Below, piece by piece: positions 9,209-21,329 of a DNA stretch of 64,000 bases; the first letter of the stretch is position 1, and every line of letters starts with the position of its first letter. The stretch is from Tanypteryx hageni (lineage: Eukaryota; Arthropoda; Insecta; Odonata; Petaluridae), in the NCBI GenBank assembly GCA_028673005.1, contig CM054112.1:25285624-25349623 (forward strand), written 5' to 3'. Under the pieces are notes generated by a model. The model worked only from the letters and a program-made list of their open reading frames with translations. It did not search any database and was not told where the DNA came from. The position numbers were made by a program, and so were the translations under genes.

Positions 9209-12200
9209 CATCGGGAAAAGGTGGTTTGAAATGGCATATCAGGAATAAGAGGTCTCTTTTAAAAATTAAAATTTATCACCTGAGGATAAAGTTCAGATGG
9301 GGGTCGAGTAGGCAGGAAGAGAGAGTGCGGCACAGAGTGGATTGGAAAAGAGCGAGAAGTAATTGACGCCACGTATGTAGAAGGCGCACTTCTTCTTACG
9401 TAGAGAGGGAAATATCAGGAAATTGGGAAAAAGTATTTGAAAGCTGGCATTTCAAGTGCCGATGAGCGAGAACGGAGGTGTGAGAGAAGGCTAGGCTGTG
9501 GAGGCATTAAGTGAGAAATATATTAGGGTAAGAGAGGGAAAAAGAGATAGGGAGGATGTATGAAAGGAGGCGGTAGGAAGGTGGATGTAGCGAATTAGTG
9601 GTAAGGAAGGGATTATGTGGTCGGAGGAGGAAGAGAGGAATTATTATGATGGGGAAACTTTCGCAGGAATGAGGTGGTAGAGGTGATGTGTGTGCGTGTG
9701 ATGCAGGAGTAGATTTAGAAAAAGGTTAATGCTACTCACACCTCTGACTTTGAAAGTTATTAAAATTGACCCATTTTGAGCGGTTTCGTCAGCATAAGGC
9801 CAGGATGGAGAAACATGATACATTAGATTTCGCATACTGCATCGATTGGCCAAATTTGATACTAAATCTAAAACTATGCAGAAGGCTTTATATCCTATGC
9901 GTGAAGGATATGTGGCATAAAAGTGATACAGCAATCAAATCGAACCAAGAGTTGAAAAAAGAAATATCGATCTTGGCTTTTAATGTGAATCTCACTAATA
10001 AGTTATATATTCGCAGTAGCCTTTATTAAGATTGGGAATACCAAATACGTATTTCGCTAAAAAGGTTTTCAGGAGAGTTTTTTAATTTTATTCGAGGATG
10101 TATTTAAAATTAACATTATATTAACAAATAAAGTAATTAATTCTAATATTTTGATATATTACATTTTATATTCATTGGTAGATGTGTGGAGTTAATGTAG
10201 TCGGGTTAAGGTTGGCTGCCTTAAGAGGGGACCGCAGATGCGTGAAGTTTGGGAATCTCTTTTATAGCTCGAGAAAACAGTCGTCCAAAGCACATACTCC
10301 ATTAACCCATTGCCTGTTCAGTCGTCCTTATTGCTGCTTCTCTGTCTCGTTAACGGTTCATCTCTGAAACGGTCGCTGCATACATTATCTTCTGTCGCAT
10401 ACCTATCGTGCACACTCTAGCTAGTTTCTTATTCAAAACATAATGTGAATAGAAATCCGTTGAGACGAAAGCTAGTAGTTTTTGCCATATATATTCTTAC
10501 GCACTTTTTTTCGTTGCCTATCGTTAAGTGAATTCCCAAATTATGACGCACGATACGGACTATTTGTGAATGGAACTTTTATTTTTTTATCTCTGTCCAT
10601 ACTTTTTTCATACGTCAGTTTTTTTAGCTCATTTACTCACTAAATTTGTGAAATTATTTTGTTTTACATTTCCTCTTATAAATAGTAGTAACTATTTCAA
10701 GTAATTAGAAACTCGCAATTTTAATTATAAGTATTTAACTTAATACAATTATTGTATTGGCATATTTTTAGCTTAAATAGCTGTAACTTTTCGCAAAACT
10801 ACGCATAAGTAATTATACAGTCAAATGCTTAATTTTATGTAGCTATTATAATGAAAGAACACCCTTGAATCTGAAATGACTATTTTTTGGAGCATTTTAG
10901 TGTCTGATCTCCATTGCTATTCAGAAAACTGATAAAATTAACTCATAAATCAAGTATAACTTATTCTATGATACATTCTTCGTTATTTTAAACTCATCTT
11001 TTTACATACATACTTTACTTACATTCGTTTGCTGTGAAAATTAATTAAATCAAGCTCATTCGGTAATTTTCAATTTTTTATATGTATAATTTTTCTGTTG
11101 CACTAAATATAAAGTAGAAGTAGTAATAATTTCTCTATATGTTCAAATAAGTGTCGCCCAATAATTTTATATCCTCCCTCTGGCATTTTCTGTGAGAAAA
11201 AAGCAAAAATCGTTTCTAGAGCCATGAAATCACGGACACTGATTCAACTATCGTTAAAATCCGTGCCTATGTTAACGGGTTTCGAATACTGCTGGAGTAA
11301 TCGGCGTCGACCTATTCTGCGGTTATATATTTGTTCATTACGAAGTACTTAGCAAAGAGCGGTTCACTCGGGTCGATTTCACCGCCAATCAAACCCTAGC
11401 AACCATGCTCACCTACTGCATTTCTCTTGCGCAACTCAGCCGCAGCGAGAGGTTTGAGAAGATTAAAACTCGTGCTATACGGAGCCCTTGGGCTACGGCA
11501 ATTTAACTCGCATTAAGCAGGCTCCCAGACGATTCCTTCAACTCGGCGACAGCTTCTCTCTAGATTTGCAATCGCTTTACCGTTTATTATTCATACGAGA
11601 GAGTTCATTAGCCCCGTCCCGTCGTCATAGCGAGTCACCGTTCGACGCGGAGAGAGACCGTCGGTATTGTGGATAGCTGAGGAAGGACAAGGGAACGACG
11701 CTGTAGGAATACTAGAGGAGTGAAACGTCTTCATTCACGAATTGTTCATGAAACTACTAGAGCAACTATCCGTTTTGTAACAATGTTGAATTATAAACAC
11801 ATGATCCCCTAAACGGGAATAGTATGTATTTGGCTTTTGGTCATTTATTTAAAAATCACGATGAGTTAACGACGAAATGCACCATTTAAAATTGAACATC
11901 GGTAAAATTCAGCATGGCTGTCGATTATATCTTGTAGAATATTTATGCTTTCGAATATGTGGGACTCCAAGTAGTGTTATTTCCATACAATATATAGGAG
12001 TACTTGTGGAAGCTCGTACACTTTTTTGTAATAATATGATATAATGATATCCCAACCATTTCACCCACAATTCGTAGAAAATCTTATTTTCTCAAAGCAA
12101 AATCCAGTGTGTTTTCTTACCGCAAGTTGATATTTTTCATAATATTTCTTTAAGCGAGATATCATCTAATGATGACAGTGTATGCGAATTCGTGAAGATG

Positions 12201-13008
12201 TTCTAGATGAGGGATCAGCAACGTTTCTTCAATTTGTTCACTCTTTATCAACATACATAATATTTAAACCACCGCGCGTGCCACTCAAATGCATTTTATC
12301 CGTAAAGCTTACTAAAAGCGATTCTTATACTACTAGCGACTACCTGTCAATAATGACGGGATGATAATAGAAATCTAAAAATAGAAATTCGAGTTTGTGA
12401 AAAATTTCTCCTGAAAAACAAAGCGAATGAAAATTTTTCTTTTTTTATTTCTCAAACTAAAACTTCTTTAATTGTTTTGTATTACTTATTTTTGGCAAAA
12501 CCTATTTGAAGATTTAATGAATAGTGTAACAGCTGTTTTAAAACGACGTTTTTTGTGAATGTGCGATCCTCGTCTGGAATCGTGTCAATTTTATGCATAT
12601 ATGAGAAAGCATACAATAATGAGGATCTCGAGTTCAACAGTCTGTTCCGTCGTCAAGGAAACCTTTCACAAAAAACGCGATATTTTCATGAAATTTTGAA
12701 TTTTTATGCAAAGTTCGAGTGATTTTGAACCGAAAGAAAAAATCGACGATAAGTATAAGAATCTTTGTTTATTTTTCTTTCAAACTGCTTTTATCCGAAG
12801 ATCGTGGGTCAATTACTTCTAATTTAATTTTGCAAAATAAAAAAAGCCTGCAGGTCGAAAAATCGATTTCTACGGGTTATGTTATGGGGAATGTATCACC
12901 TGCCATGGACTCGAACTCGGGACGTTTTTCGTAAATTTTTCTTCGTCAGAGCATTTTTACTTATGAGAAGACCATTTTCGCCAAATTTCATTGTTATATG
13001 TGCATATT
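9203..13008. other. Unique non-coding DNA
   Basis: About 9290-9700 is G/A-rich. About 11200-11710 is more CpG-rich and evenly composed. The remainder is AT-rich. Short open frames such as 9766-10029 and 10182-10367 show no domain, no codon bias and no neighbouring exon structure. No RNA gene recognised. Confidence 0.45.
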
Positions 13009-13163
13009 CTTTTTTACGACCTGCTGATTCCCTCTGGCCTACGCGCAATGGGTATCTGAGAGGTAGTGCAATGAATAGCATATGTACATTTTTTTACGAC
13101 CTGCTGATTCCCTCTTGCCTACGCGCATGGGTATCTGAGAGGTAGTGCAATGAACAGCTGGTC
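13009..13163 (+). repeat. Two-copy 80-bp tandem duplication
   Basis: The phrase tttttacgacctgctgattc occurs at about 13011 and 13091. The match continues through ccctc-ggcctacgcgc-atgggtatctgagaggtagtgcaatga with only a few differences. This is a recent local tandem duplication in otherwise unique DNA. Confidence 0.85.
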
Positions 13164-13748
13164 AGTTTAAAAATTTTAGGAAGAAAGGTGACTTCCTTTT
13201 ATTAATGTAGTTTTGAATGTACATATTTGATCAAGTTATTCGTCTTTTAATGTATTTTTACCACCAGTTTCGCACGAACGAACGAACCTGTGATTTTATT
13301 ATATTTGGATAAGGCTCCCTGAATATAATGCGGTATCATTAAAATACGAAGTACAGTTGAGATAAAAGTGAAATTCTTTTCAAAGATACTTCATACTTTT
13401 TGTAATTCTTCTTTGAAATATCATGCCGTGTAAAATCTCTTCGCGTGCCACATTTCGGCACGCGTGCCATAGGTTGTCGATTCCGGTTTAAGATGATACT
13501 TTGTATTAACTCTTCTGCTGAACTTAGGCTGAAGTATTGAAGTCAAGGATTGCTTCAGAAATTTAAGGATTCATAAAGCATGACGAATACAATTTTATTA
13601 CAACAAACCGAGTCGTTAGGGCATAACACCAGACGTCTGGGATACAGTAATGGCTTTCATACTCATGTTAGGTGTTAAATAAATTGATATTTAAAATCGA
13701 TTTTATGTCGTATTTATAATTGAATGACTTCAAATGTGAAAGTTAAGA
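13164..13748. other. No recognisable feature
   Basis: AT-rich intergenic or intronic sequence. It contains short runs such as cgaacgaacgaac near 13273 and the paired phrase cgtgccacatttcggcacgcgtgcca near 13445. Confidence 0.45.
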
Positions 13749-13851
13749 ATTTAACGTAATGGTAGATGGTAGCTCGTAAACACTTTGGCTCCAAGTTGAA
13801 CAGTTGTATAAAACTCCTTCAGCCAAAAAATTGTAGGGTAAGCCCTATGCA

Positions 13852-13878
13852 TTTCGCCCACTAAGTGGGCATCTTCAG
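13852..13878 (-). ncRNA. Hammerhead-like core motif, left arm of foldback 1
   Basis: Read on the minus strand: CTGAAGA, one extra T, a 6-bp helix GCCCAC/GTGGGC with a 3-nt loop, then GAAA. These are the invariant residues of a hammerhead ribozyme core (CUGANGA and GAA) around helix II. CCC before the core can pair with GGG after ATGCATA, making a short helix I. The extra base before helix II is a deviation from textbook hammerheads. Activity is unproven. Confidence 0.4.
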
Positions 13879-14161
13879 GGGAGAACCTGCCTTGGTAGTG
13901 AACAGAGTTCAACTGCGACGAAGTTAGAGGAAAAGTTTATAACGAAGACCGAAAAACATTTGAGGATCGATCTGCATATCTATAAAAACAGAAACAATCT
14001 TATGAACACAGATACTGATTTTAACAAAACTTTATATAAATTGACCGAACTTGACGCACAAAATTCTTTTCGATCCTCAAATGTTTTTCGGTCTTCGTTA
14101 TAAACTTTTCCTCTAACTTCGTCGCAGTTGAACTCTGTTCACTGCCAAGGCAGGTTCTCCC

Positions 14162-14188
14162 CTGAAGATGCCCACTTAGTGGGCGAAA
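14162..14188 (+). ncRNA. Hammerhead-like core motif, right arm of foldback 1
   Basis: CTGAAGA (14162-14168), T, GCCCAC (14170-14175), loop TTA, GTGGGC (14179-14184), GAAA (14185-14188). It mirrors the left-arm copy. Downstream here reads aggtc rather than agggc, so helix I would be shorter than in the left arm. Confidence 0.4.
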
Positions 14189-14298
14189 TGCATAGGTCTT
14201 ACCCTACAATTTTTTGACTGAAGGAGTTTTATACAACTGTTCATTTAACGTAATGATAGGCAAATAAATAAATCGAGTATTGCATTAACCGTATTTTA

Positions 14299-14982
14299 AC
14301 TTTCTCCATAAGAAGTATAGGGGAAAGTATTGTTTTCATGAAAAAAAATCGATTTCGAGATTTCAACGTAAGTACACGTAAGTAAGTAACCATTTTCTCG
14401 ATGATGTATGTGTGTGTGTGTGTGCGAGAGCTTCTTTGTGGGTGCTCTAACTCAAAAGCTATTAATCAGGTCAATGCGAAATTTTATATTTAACATTTTT
14501 ATGAAAGTCACAAGAACTGATTTGTTTTTGGTAAAAATCGGTCAACCGGTAGTGTTTACTCTTGTCACATCCGTTATTTCGAAATATTTGCTTTAATATT
14601 TAATAAATCTAAAAATGTTTTGGGATAAAAGTTGTAGAAAATTTAATTTCCTACAACCTCTGTTTGAAACATTTTTCCATATAATGCATTGTTCAAGAGA
14701 TATCTTATATTTTTAGCTGCCACCACCACGCTATCTGCCGACAACTATTGTTAACAATTGACGTTTAGTTACGTCTTAGTAACGCTCCTTTTTATTTTCT
14801 TAATTGTTGGAGCTTTGTGGCTATATCCAATATTAGGAGGCTATCGTTTTAGTTTATATCTGTTTTTTGTCAAGTCTACATTTTTCTGTTTCTTAAAATA
14901 TTTCTTATTATGTAACCTATTTGGAATTTATAGAAATATTACAGGTATGAAGAAAGTCATGTAGCGGCACATCAGATTTTTT
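14299..14982 (+). repeat. Family X, complete single copy (X1)
   Basis: An unclassified dispersed element of about 685 bp. It starts ACTTTCTCCATA and carries a terminal imperfect hairpin (ACTTTCTCC...GGGGAAAGT, about 14299-14328). Near the 3' end it has the inverse, ggtatgaagaaagt, followed by about 25 bp ending cacatcagatttt. Internal marks are a (TG)n run near 14406, ctaactcaaaagctattaat, gctgccaccaccacg, ttagttacgtcttagtaacg and ggctatatccaatatta. It is homologous along its length to the inverted copy at 41021-41705 and to the composite copies at 40697-48938 and 57210-64000. It has no coding capacity; open frames inside are short and not conserved among copies. No clear target duplication was found for this copy. 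Confidence 0.8.
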
Positions 14983-15960
14983 GGAATATTATCTTTAAAA
15001 CAATAATTCACATAACGAATTTTACAGAATACATTATTGCTAGAGTTTCTTTTTTATGTTTTTTTTTAAATCAGGAAATTTGCAATTTTTCTTTTATTTT
15101 GCGTTATTTTCCAAAATTCCTCACTACGGAGATATGTTAACTCATTTCGAACTATTTAATGACATCGTATTTTCTCGCGCTGCACTACAATATTCGATTT
15201 ATTCCAAATCGTTGTGTCCTGACAAATATATTGCTTGAGTCACATACTGGTGTGGAAGAACTTCGTCTTATAATGTCGCGTCTAAAGGTTAGGGAGTGAT
15301 GAGAAATATTTTGCTTCGTGTCCATTGGTCACTTTAATGATATAATGTTATCATTGTCTTGTTCAAATTTGTAGTGATTTTTTGTTCTACCAAAAAGAAG
15401 AACACTGTTAAAGCAATTTTTGAGATTTTAGTCATCCTAAAATACATGATTGTGTGAGTAAACCACCCCGTACAAAATACTTATTTCAATGTAAAGCATC
15501 AGAGAGATTTTTAGATTTAAAATATGATTGCATAAACGGCAGTGTCCACAGAAAAATCTATGATACATTTTAGCATTCAGTGTTCCATAATATTCAGTAT
15601 AACCTTTTAATGTATTCATAGCCTTATCTTAAAATAGAAGTTTGCGGAAAATTAAAAAGACGTGACGTGTGTAAAAGCGAATCAAAGACATGCGTCTCTC
15701 TTTCTGCGGAAAATGTTTTTATTTCAAGAGAAGAGATCGGGAGCGCATCTCCGTGGTTTCGCAGGTTGCGTGCTGCTAAAACATCAACTATCTCTGTATA
15801 TAATACCCTGATTTTCCTCTAAGGAAACGTCATTAACCCTCGACCAGTTATTTGTTATGCCACTTGTTTTTTGCAGATTTTCTCTTGTTCAATAAAGAAG
15901 AGAAATGAAGTGGTTTTGTCTGTTTCCCATATTACTTAAGAAAACTTTTTGCAGAATGCT
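14983..15960. other. No recognisable feature
   Basis: AT-rich sequence without convincing open frames, RNA genes or repeats. Confidence 0.45.
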
Positions 15961-15971
15961 TCACCCGAAAA

Positions 15972-16048
15972 AATCAAGACGGGTCGGTTAGGTGACTGCA
16001 GCGTCTTCGCTTTTGATTGGAACTCAGGATTCGATTCCCTCTGCCTGA
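15972..16048 (+). repeat. Possible tRNA-like (SINE head) remnant
   Basis: gggtcggttaggtgactgca is followed by ttttgattggaa and a box-B-like ggattcgattcc (16027-16038), in the order and spacing of a tRNA-derived SINE promoter. The stems do not pair well, and no A-rich tail or target duplication is evident. Weak call. Confidence 0.25.
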
Positions 16049-17215
16049 AATTAGTTCCTTCGAGGTATTTTTTTATCTTAATCATTTTCCCCGAAGAAAA
16101 AACTCAACTCTTTCATTTCAAATAAACGAAAACGACGCAGTTTTTTCATAACTGAATCATAAAATATTTTTATTCGAAATGGTCATATTAATACCAATGC
16201 ATAAATTTTACCTTAAAAATGTCACTTTTTCTTCCTGCTCTATAAAGGAGTAGGAAGTGTTTCTCATTTCGTGATTATCATCTCAGTTCTACTTCTGTAA
16301 ATTAATGGCTAATCCAAATGAAGCCACTTTTATTTTTTCCGTCTTTTTGCTACTCCGAAATCAGTCATAAAAGATAACGCGCTCATTTTGCTATCACGAT
16401 CACATTCTATTTGCGATGGAACTTTTCACGGACATTTGTACAATATCCTACAATTCACCACTATGACCTGATATTTAATACCCTGGAATTCTTAATCCTG
16501 TTTTGCTCTTCTAGTTATATTAATTTCTTTGTAACAATCTTCAGTTGATTAGATGATTATTATCCTTGTGGTCTCAACCTTCCTTATAGAGGTGAGGTTC
16601 CATTTGTGGTGGACATTTCGCGAATGAAATCATTTTGTATTATCTTATAGCATTAACGATAGAATATAATGGGTTTGGTAGGTAGAGGAGAATTAAGTAT
16701 TCTGGGTTGCTTTTCTTGTTCGAATGGACAGCTTTGTGAATTCTCATTTTGCAGCTCCTACACCTACTCCTTTACATCTAATTCCAGCGAAACGACGAAT
16801 CCAACTACCTGGAGTTATTTTTTAAGGTTAAACTATGGCGTAAGATTTTATTCTTCGCGTGGTCAGAGTGATTTCTTCACGCCCTATGACACTAAGAGGT
16901 GAACGGAAGGAGATTATTAAACTGAAAATCTTAGTAGTTAAGATAAATCATGCAGCCCTAAATTTTTCTGCTTGGGAATCGTCTTGATTACCAAGCAGAT
17001 TCCGGCCATAATATGATATAGATTGCTCACTTTTGAAATAAAAATTCTAATTATTTAAACAAACACGTGCCCTCGAAGAAAGAGAGGACAGTAAATAAAA
17101 AAGGCACAGCGAATAAACCTTGCCATTGAGAGAAATTTCTTCCCAACCTAAAGGAACCTCATTTCTCAGAGATCAGCTCCAGTATCTATTTAGTTTTTGT
17201 AAACTATTTAAGCCA
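16049..17215. other. No recognisable feature
   Basis: AT-rich non-coding sequence. The frame at 16669-16902 has no identifiable domain and is not called. Confidence 0.45.
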
Positions 17216-17880
17216 AATGCTACGTTTTCTACCCTCTCACTTCCCTCTCTCCTTCCTTAAACTCTGACTGGCGTTCATTTTCTCTTAGGATGGAAGGAGG
17301 ACGATCCTATTGATTCGTTCGGGTGAGGGCCCTCAAAAGCATATCCATGACAATCTGAGCTTCCGTTTAAGAAATTAGCTTTATCATCTCCCTTTTCTCT
17401 GCTCCCTCCCGCGTCTCTTTGATACCTCTTTCCCTTTCTCTCCCGCACAATACACCCTTGTCATTTCCCCTTCTCCTCGCGTGGCCACTCGCCCGTCTCC
17501 TCCCACCCCCCCTCCTCCCTCTCTCCCTGCACACACCGAATCCTCTCTCATGTGTGTGAGTATCTGTGGAGATGGAATGAAGGAGGGCCGTGATATGGGT
17601 ATCGGGAGACTAGGGTTGGACATAGGAAATGGAGGGAGGAGGGACCCTCTGAGAGTCTGGCCGAAGAAGGGTTTAATCAATCAACGCTCCAATCTCTCCC
17701 TTCTCGTTCGCCACACTCTAACGTACCCTCCAATGCTTATACCACTCCCCCTTCCTTCCTCCCTCTATCTCCTTCTCTTTCTCTCTCTCTCTCTCCTCTT
17801 AACGACTCTTTTCTCTCAACAATCCGCCTCCATTGTATAAAGCCATTGTTAGTCGACCATCCTCCCGCTTTACCCCGGCG
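17216..17880. repeat. CT-rich / GA-rich tract block
   Basis: Alternating pyrimidine-rich (17220-17280, 17380-17530, 17690-17830) and purine-rich (17570-17670) tracts on the plus strand, including a (CT)n stretch near 17780. Overlapping frames on both strands (17384-17680 and 17481-17840) are composition artefacts. Confidence 0.65.
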
Positions 17881-20800
17881 TTGTCGAAAACGTTCCCTTG
17901 TTTAATTTCATTTCGGCGTATTTATCGAAATAAGCTGTTATACTCTTGATTCGCCAACCTGGCTCATATTTTATTTTGAAACGATATCCAATGGTCGCTG
18001 TATATGTATTTTTGTTTTTAATGATGTCTTATGCCATTTAGACTTTAGTTTGGCAAATATTTAAATTATGGTTAAATATGCTCTATCTAAATTTATACAA
18101 TGCAGAATTTGTAAAAATTGGTTCTTCACCCGATCTTTCTTATGAATTAACATTGAGGATTGATCAGTATTTCGACATCAGTATGTATCATTAAATATTT
18201 TTTGACCTTTACTCTGAATAATACAAAAATATATACAGGTATTTACTATTGTCCAAAATACCTCATGAGAATGCCATTCGAATTTATTAAGTTTCAAATT
18301 TATGCGTTAATAATGGCGAGAGTTTTAAAACAAATAATCTGATATATTTTTAACATTAAAATCGACGTAATTTTGCCGGGAAATCGTTCGTCATATTTTA
18401 TTGTTGTATTATTGTTTTGTGTCCATGTTAATATAATTCAAAATTTCTCGGTAAATATTATTTAGAGTTTTTTCGATTCACTTAATTTAAGAAGGTTGAA
18501 TAACGTGATTTTTATTCTGTGAATGCTTGTGACTTGCACTCCTGAAACAGCGGAATTGCCTTTGTTAATATTTATTCATTGAGAGAATGCAAGACGCTGT
18601 TTTGTGCCTTTGCACTTTAAAATTCTCTCTTTTTAATAGTCATCTCCGTGATTTTTATTCTTTTCTTAACCCAAGAAATGGTAAAAGCAATTTTTGAGTA
18701 TGGTGTGTTATTAGCTTCATTTAGAAGTAATTATTTCAGGTACAGTCATCGTGTATCACCCATTAAAGAAAGTTTTTGCCTATTATATTCAAACTTTGAT
18801 TCTTGCAGAACGTTATCATTCGAATCTCCATGCGCCCTCTCTGTCTGAGTGCATCTGTTCTGCAACGCAAAAAATCATTCTTCTCCACTCGTGTTGCTAA
18901 ACCGACTGAATCAAAACCATCGCCTTCCATTGTTCTACCTCCTAGTGCAATCGATGATAATTTTTTAATTGGAAAGGTATTTTTTCTGCTACATAAATGG
19001 CATCAACAATAATCTTATGCACTCGCAAAGACAGTATCGGTGACTGAAAGTCGAGAATGTTCCTCCACAATGGTGTCAAAGGTCCGATGCTCGTTTTTAT
19101 GCGGTGCAAGGTTTTGATTCTTCTTTGTTTTATCTCACCCGACGGTGTTCAATAGTTCATTGTTCGTAAGCGACCTTGAGGTCACGAGTAGTAGGTCTGC
19201 ATTACGAGGGAAAGCAATCTAAAAAATACAGCGCCTGATTGTTCTTCTTCGCGGTGCACGTGACCCTTTCTCTCCTCTCCATTTCTCTTGCCTGTTAAGC
19301 TGCAATATTGAGAATTTTCGACATATTCTGCTTTAATTACGTAGTGTGATAAAGCAATGAAAATCTGTCACCCACAGTCGTTGAATAATTTTGGTGTCCG
19401 GTTGGTTGAGTAAGAGGGGACAGTTAGTTGCCTCGTCCTTTTCGATTCCTTGAATTATAGATTAATCCAAAATGATCTCCAATTTGTGCGTCACTTGAGA
19501 GTTGACGTTTCCAATAGGATCGCGGTTTGATTGCATCTAATGTGTTTTCCTGCATATATTTTTCATAAAGCCTCTTTAACTTCTCCATCCCGTTCTTTCA
19601 CACGTTTTATGAGAACATGCGGACATGCAAGCATGAAAATGTTTTGTAATCTCAAGAAAACTATGTTATTCCGTCCATTATGTCTCGATTTGACAAATTT
19701 ACCTTAAGGAAATAATTTCAATACCACTTTAAGATGCCGTTGATTTATTTTGACTCTATACAGTTTATCAATAATATTAGTAACAATTTTTTCATAAAAA
19801 TAAATATAGAATCAAAAATTACTTAATTTCTTAAAATAACTGTCTATTTTAATATCTCAATTCTATCGATTTTAATCTTTATTATGTCCTGCGCTGAAAT
19901 TTTAACACACATACTCTTAAATCAGTTAAGCTCATTTAGCATAACAATTCTTTAATGAGTTTAGTAAAGTAATAAATTCTACTAAATGTATTGCATATTT
20001 GATTTTATAACTGTGAGAATGCGAAGAGAAAGGCAAGGAGGAGACGTGAAACGCATTATGTTTAGCGTTGGATCGATGTTTGAAAACTGGCAGTAGCTAT
20101 TTTCGTTTGATTTTATTGTTTTTTTGCAATATAGTTTTATTTACAACATATACTGATAATAATAAATCTTCTAACGAATAATGGACTTGACATTAAATTT
20201 AATATAAGAAATTGTGATAAACTAACATGCTACTCGGCTTATCCTCTCCTTCTCTTTCGGTGAAGTCTTATTAGTTTTCTGTGAGAAGATAGCAAAACAT
20301 CTTCCACGGTTATAATTATTTAGTTCAAATAATTAATTTCCATTGGCTGATACCATGTTTAAATGTTTAACTCTTTGGTTTCACTAATGCAAGTTTATTG
20401 TTTTTCATGTAATTATTTTACAACATATTTTATGCTCTCGCTTTATTTTTCAACTTATCTCGCAAGTAAACGCATATCTAACGGCTCACTACTGTACATC
20501 TTGAATTAAGCGTATAAGTTTTTTTTCTTTTATAATTAAATGTGTAACACCAAAAATAATTTTAGAACTTATCCCCGTGCTTGGACAAGACGAGGGTGGA
20601 AGCATTATGCCTTGACATTACCGTTAACATTGTGAAAGATGTTCGTAGGGAGCTGCATTCCACGTGCATTCTCCCTCCTCACACCACACAAGCCCGAATA
20701 AATCAAGACTCCCACAACAACGCAATTCCCCTCCATCCGCACAAATAGCAACCATGAGTAACCGTTCCCGCGGCTAGAATTTACACGGAAATTAAAATGA

Positions 20801-21110
20801 TCTGCATCCACGGCACGAAGATTATACCAAGTGAAGCATGGAAAGCCAGAAGTGCTGAATTATAATAGCATTTCCTAAAATGATGAAAAACTCCTGATTT
20901 TAATTGTTTGATTTTCTATGGTCTTATTATAAAAGTCCTTCTTTCAGTTGTCTAAGAATAGAGGTCATTATTATAATTTAACAATTTTATCAGCTTTGAG
21001 CCTGGAAAAGAAGACCTGTGGTATGCCAGCAAATGAATTGATGATTATAAGCATCCTTAATGGATCAGTCCAAGAAGTCGACACCGTTTGGCCGAAGGAT
21101 TCTGACGTAA
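17881..21110. other. Unique non-coding DNA
   Basis: Over 3 kb of AT-rich sequence with no open frame above about 70 codons, no RNA gene recognised and no repeat I could pair within the window. About 19020-19300 is somewhat more GC-rich. Confidence 0.45.
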
Positions 21111-21152
21111 AGAGATGTGGAGAGGGGAGGAGGGAATGGGGGGAGGAAGGGT

Positions 21153-21287
21153 GGAGGAGGTGGGGCGGAGGAGATGGGGCGGAGGAGGTGGGGCGGAGGA
21201 GGTGGGGCGGAGGAGGTGGGGCGGAGGAGGTGGGGCGGAGGAGGTGGGACGGAGGAGTGGGCCGGAGTATGTGGGGCGGAGGAGAGG
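21153..21287 (+). repeat. G-rich 14-bp minisatellite
   Basis: Tandem units of GGAGGAGGTGGGGC with minor variants, about eight copies plus degenerate edges inside a wider G-rich region (21110-21320). Because 14 is not a multiple of 3, all three plus frames stay open and give Gly/Arg/Glu/Trp repeats, and the minus strand gives Pro/Ser repeats. The 69-174 codon frames here are therefore artefacts. The G-run spacing could support G-quadruplexes. Confidence 0.9.
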
Positions 21288-21329
21288 GTGTGGAGGTGGT
21301 GGAGTGGGGAGGAAGGATGGGAGTGAGAT

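Larger units (their letters stand above)
13749..14259. mobile_element. Foldback element with long TSD (foldback copy 1)
   Basis: A 17-bp direct repeat with one mismatch, atttaacgtaatggtag / atttaacgtaatgatag, lies at 13749-13765 and 14243-14259. After a roughly 31-bp leader (shared phrase gtagctc...actttggct) comes a long inverted repeat: arms of about 174 bp at 13797-13970 and 14070-14243, nearly identical, around a 99-bp loop. Each arm holds a CTGANGA-hairpin-GAAA motif. A second member at 28956-29257 has the same plan: long TSD, homologous leader, hairpin. Target duplications of 13-17 bp argue for reverse-transcription-type integration rather than a cut-and-paste transposon. The association with Penelope-like elements is inferred from the ribozyme-like motif. 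Confidence 0.8.
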
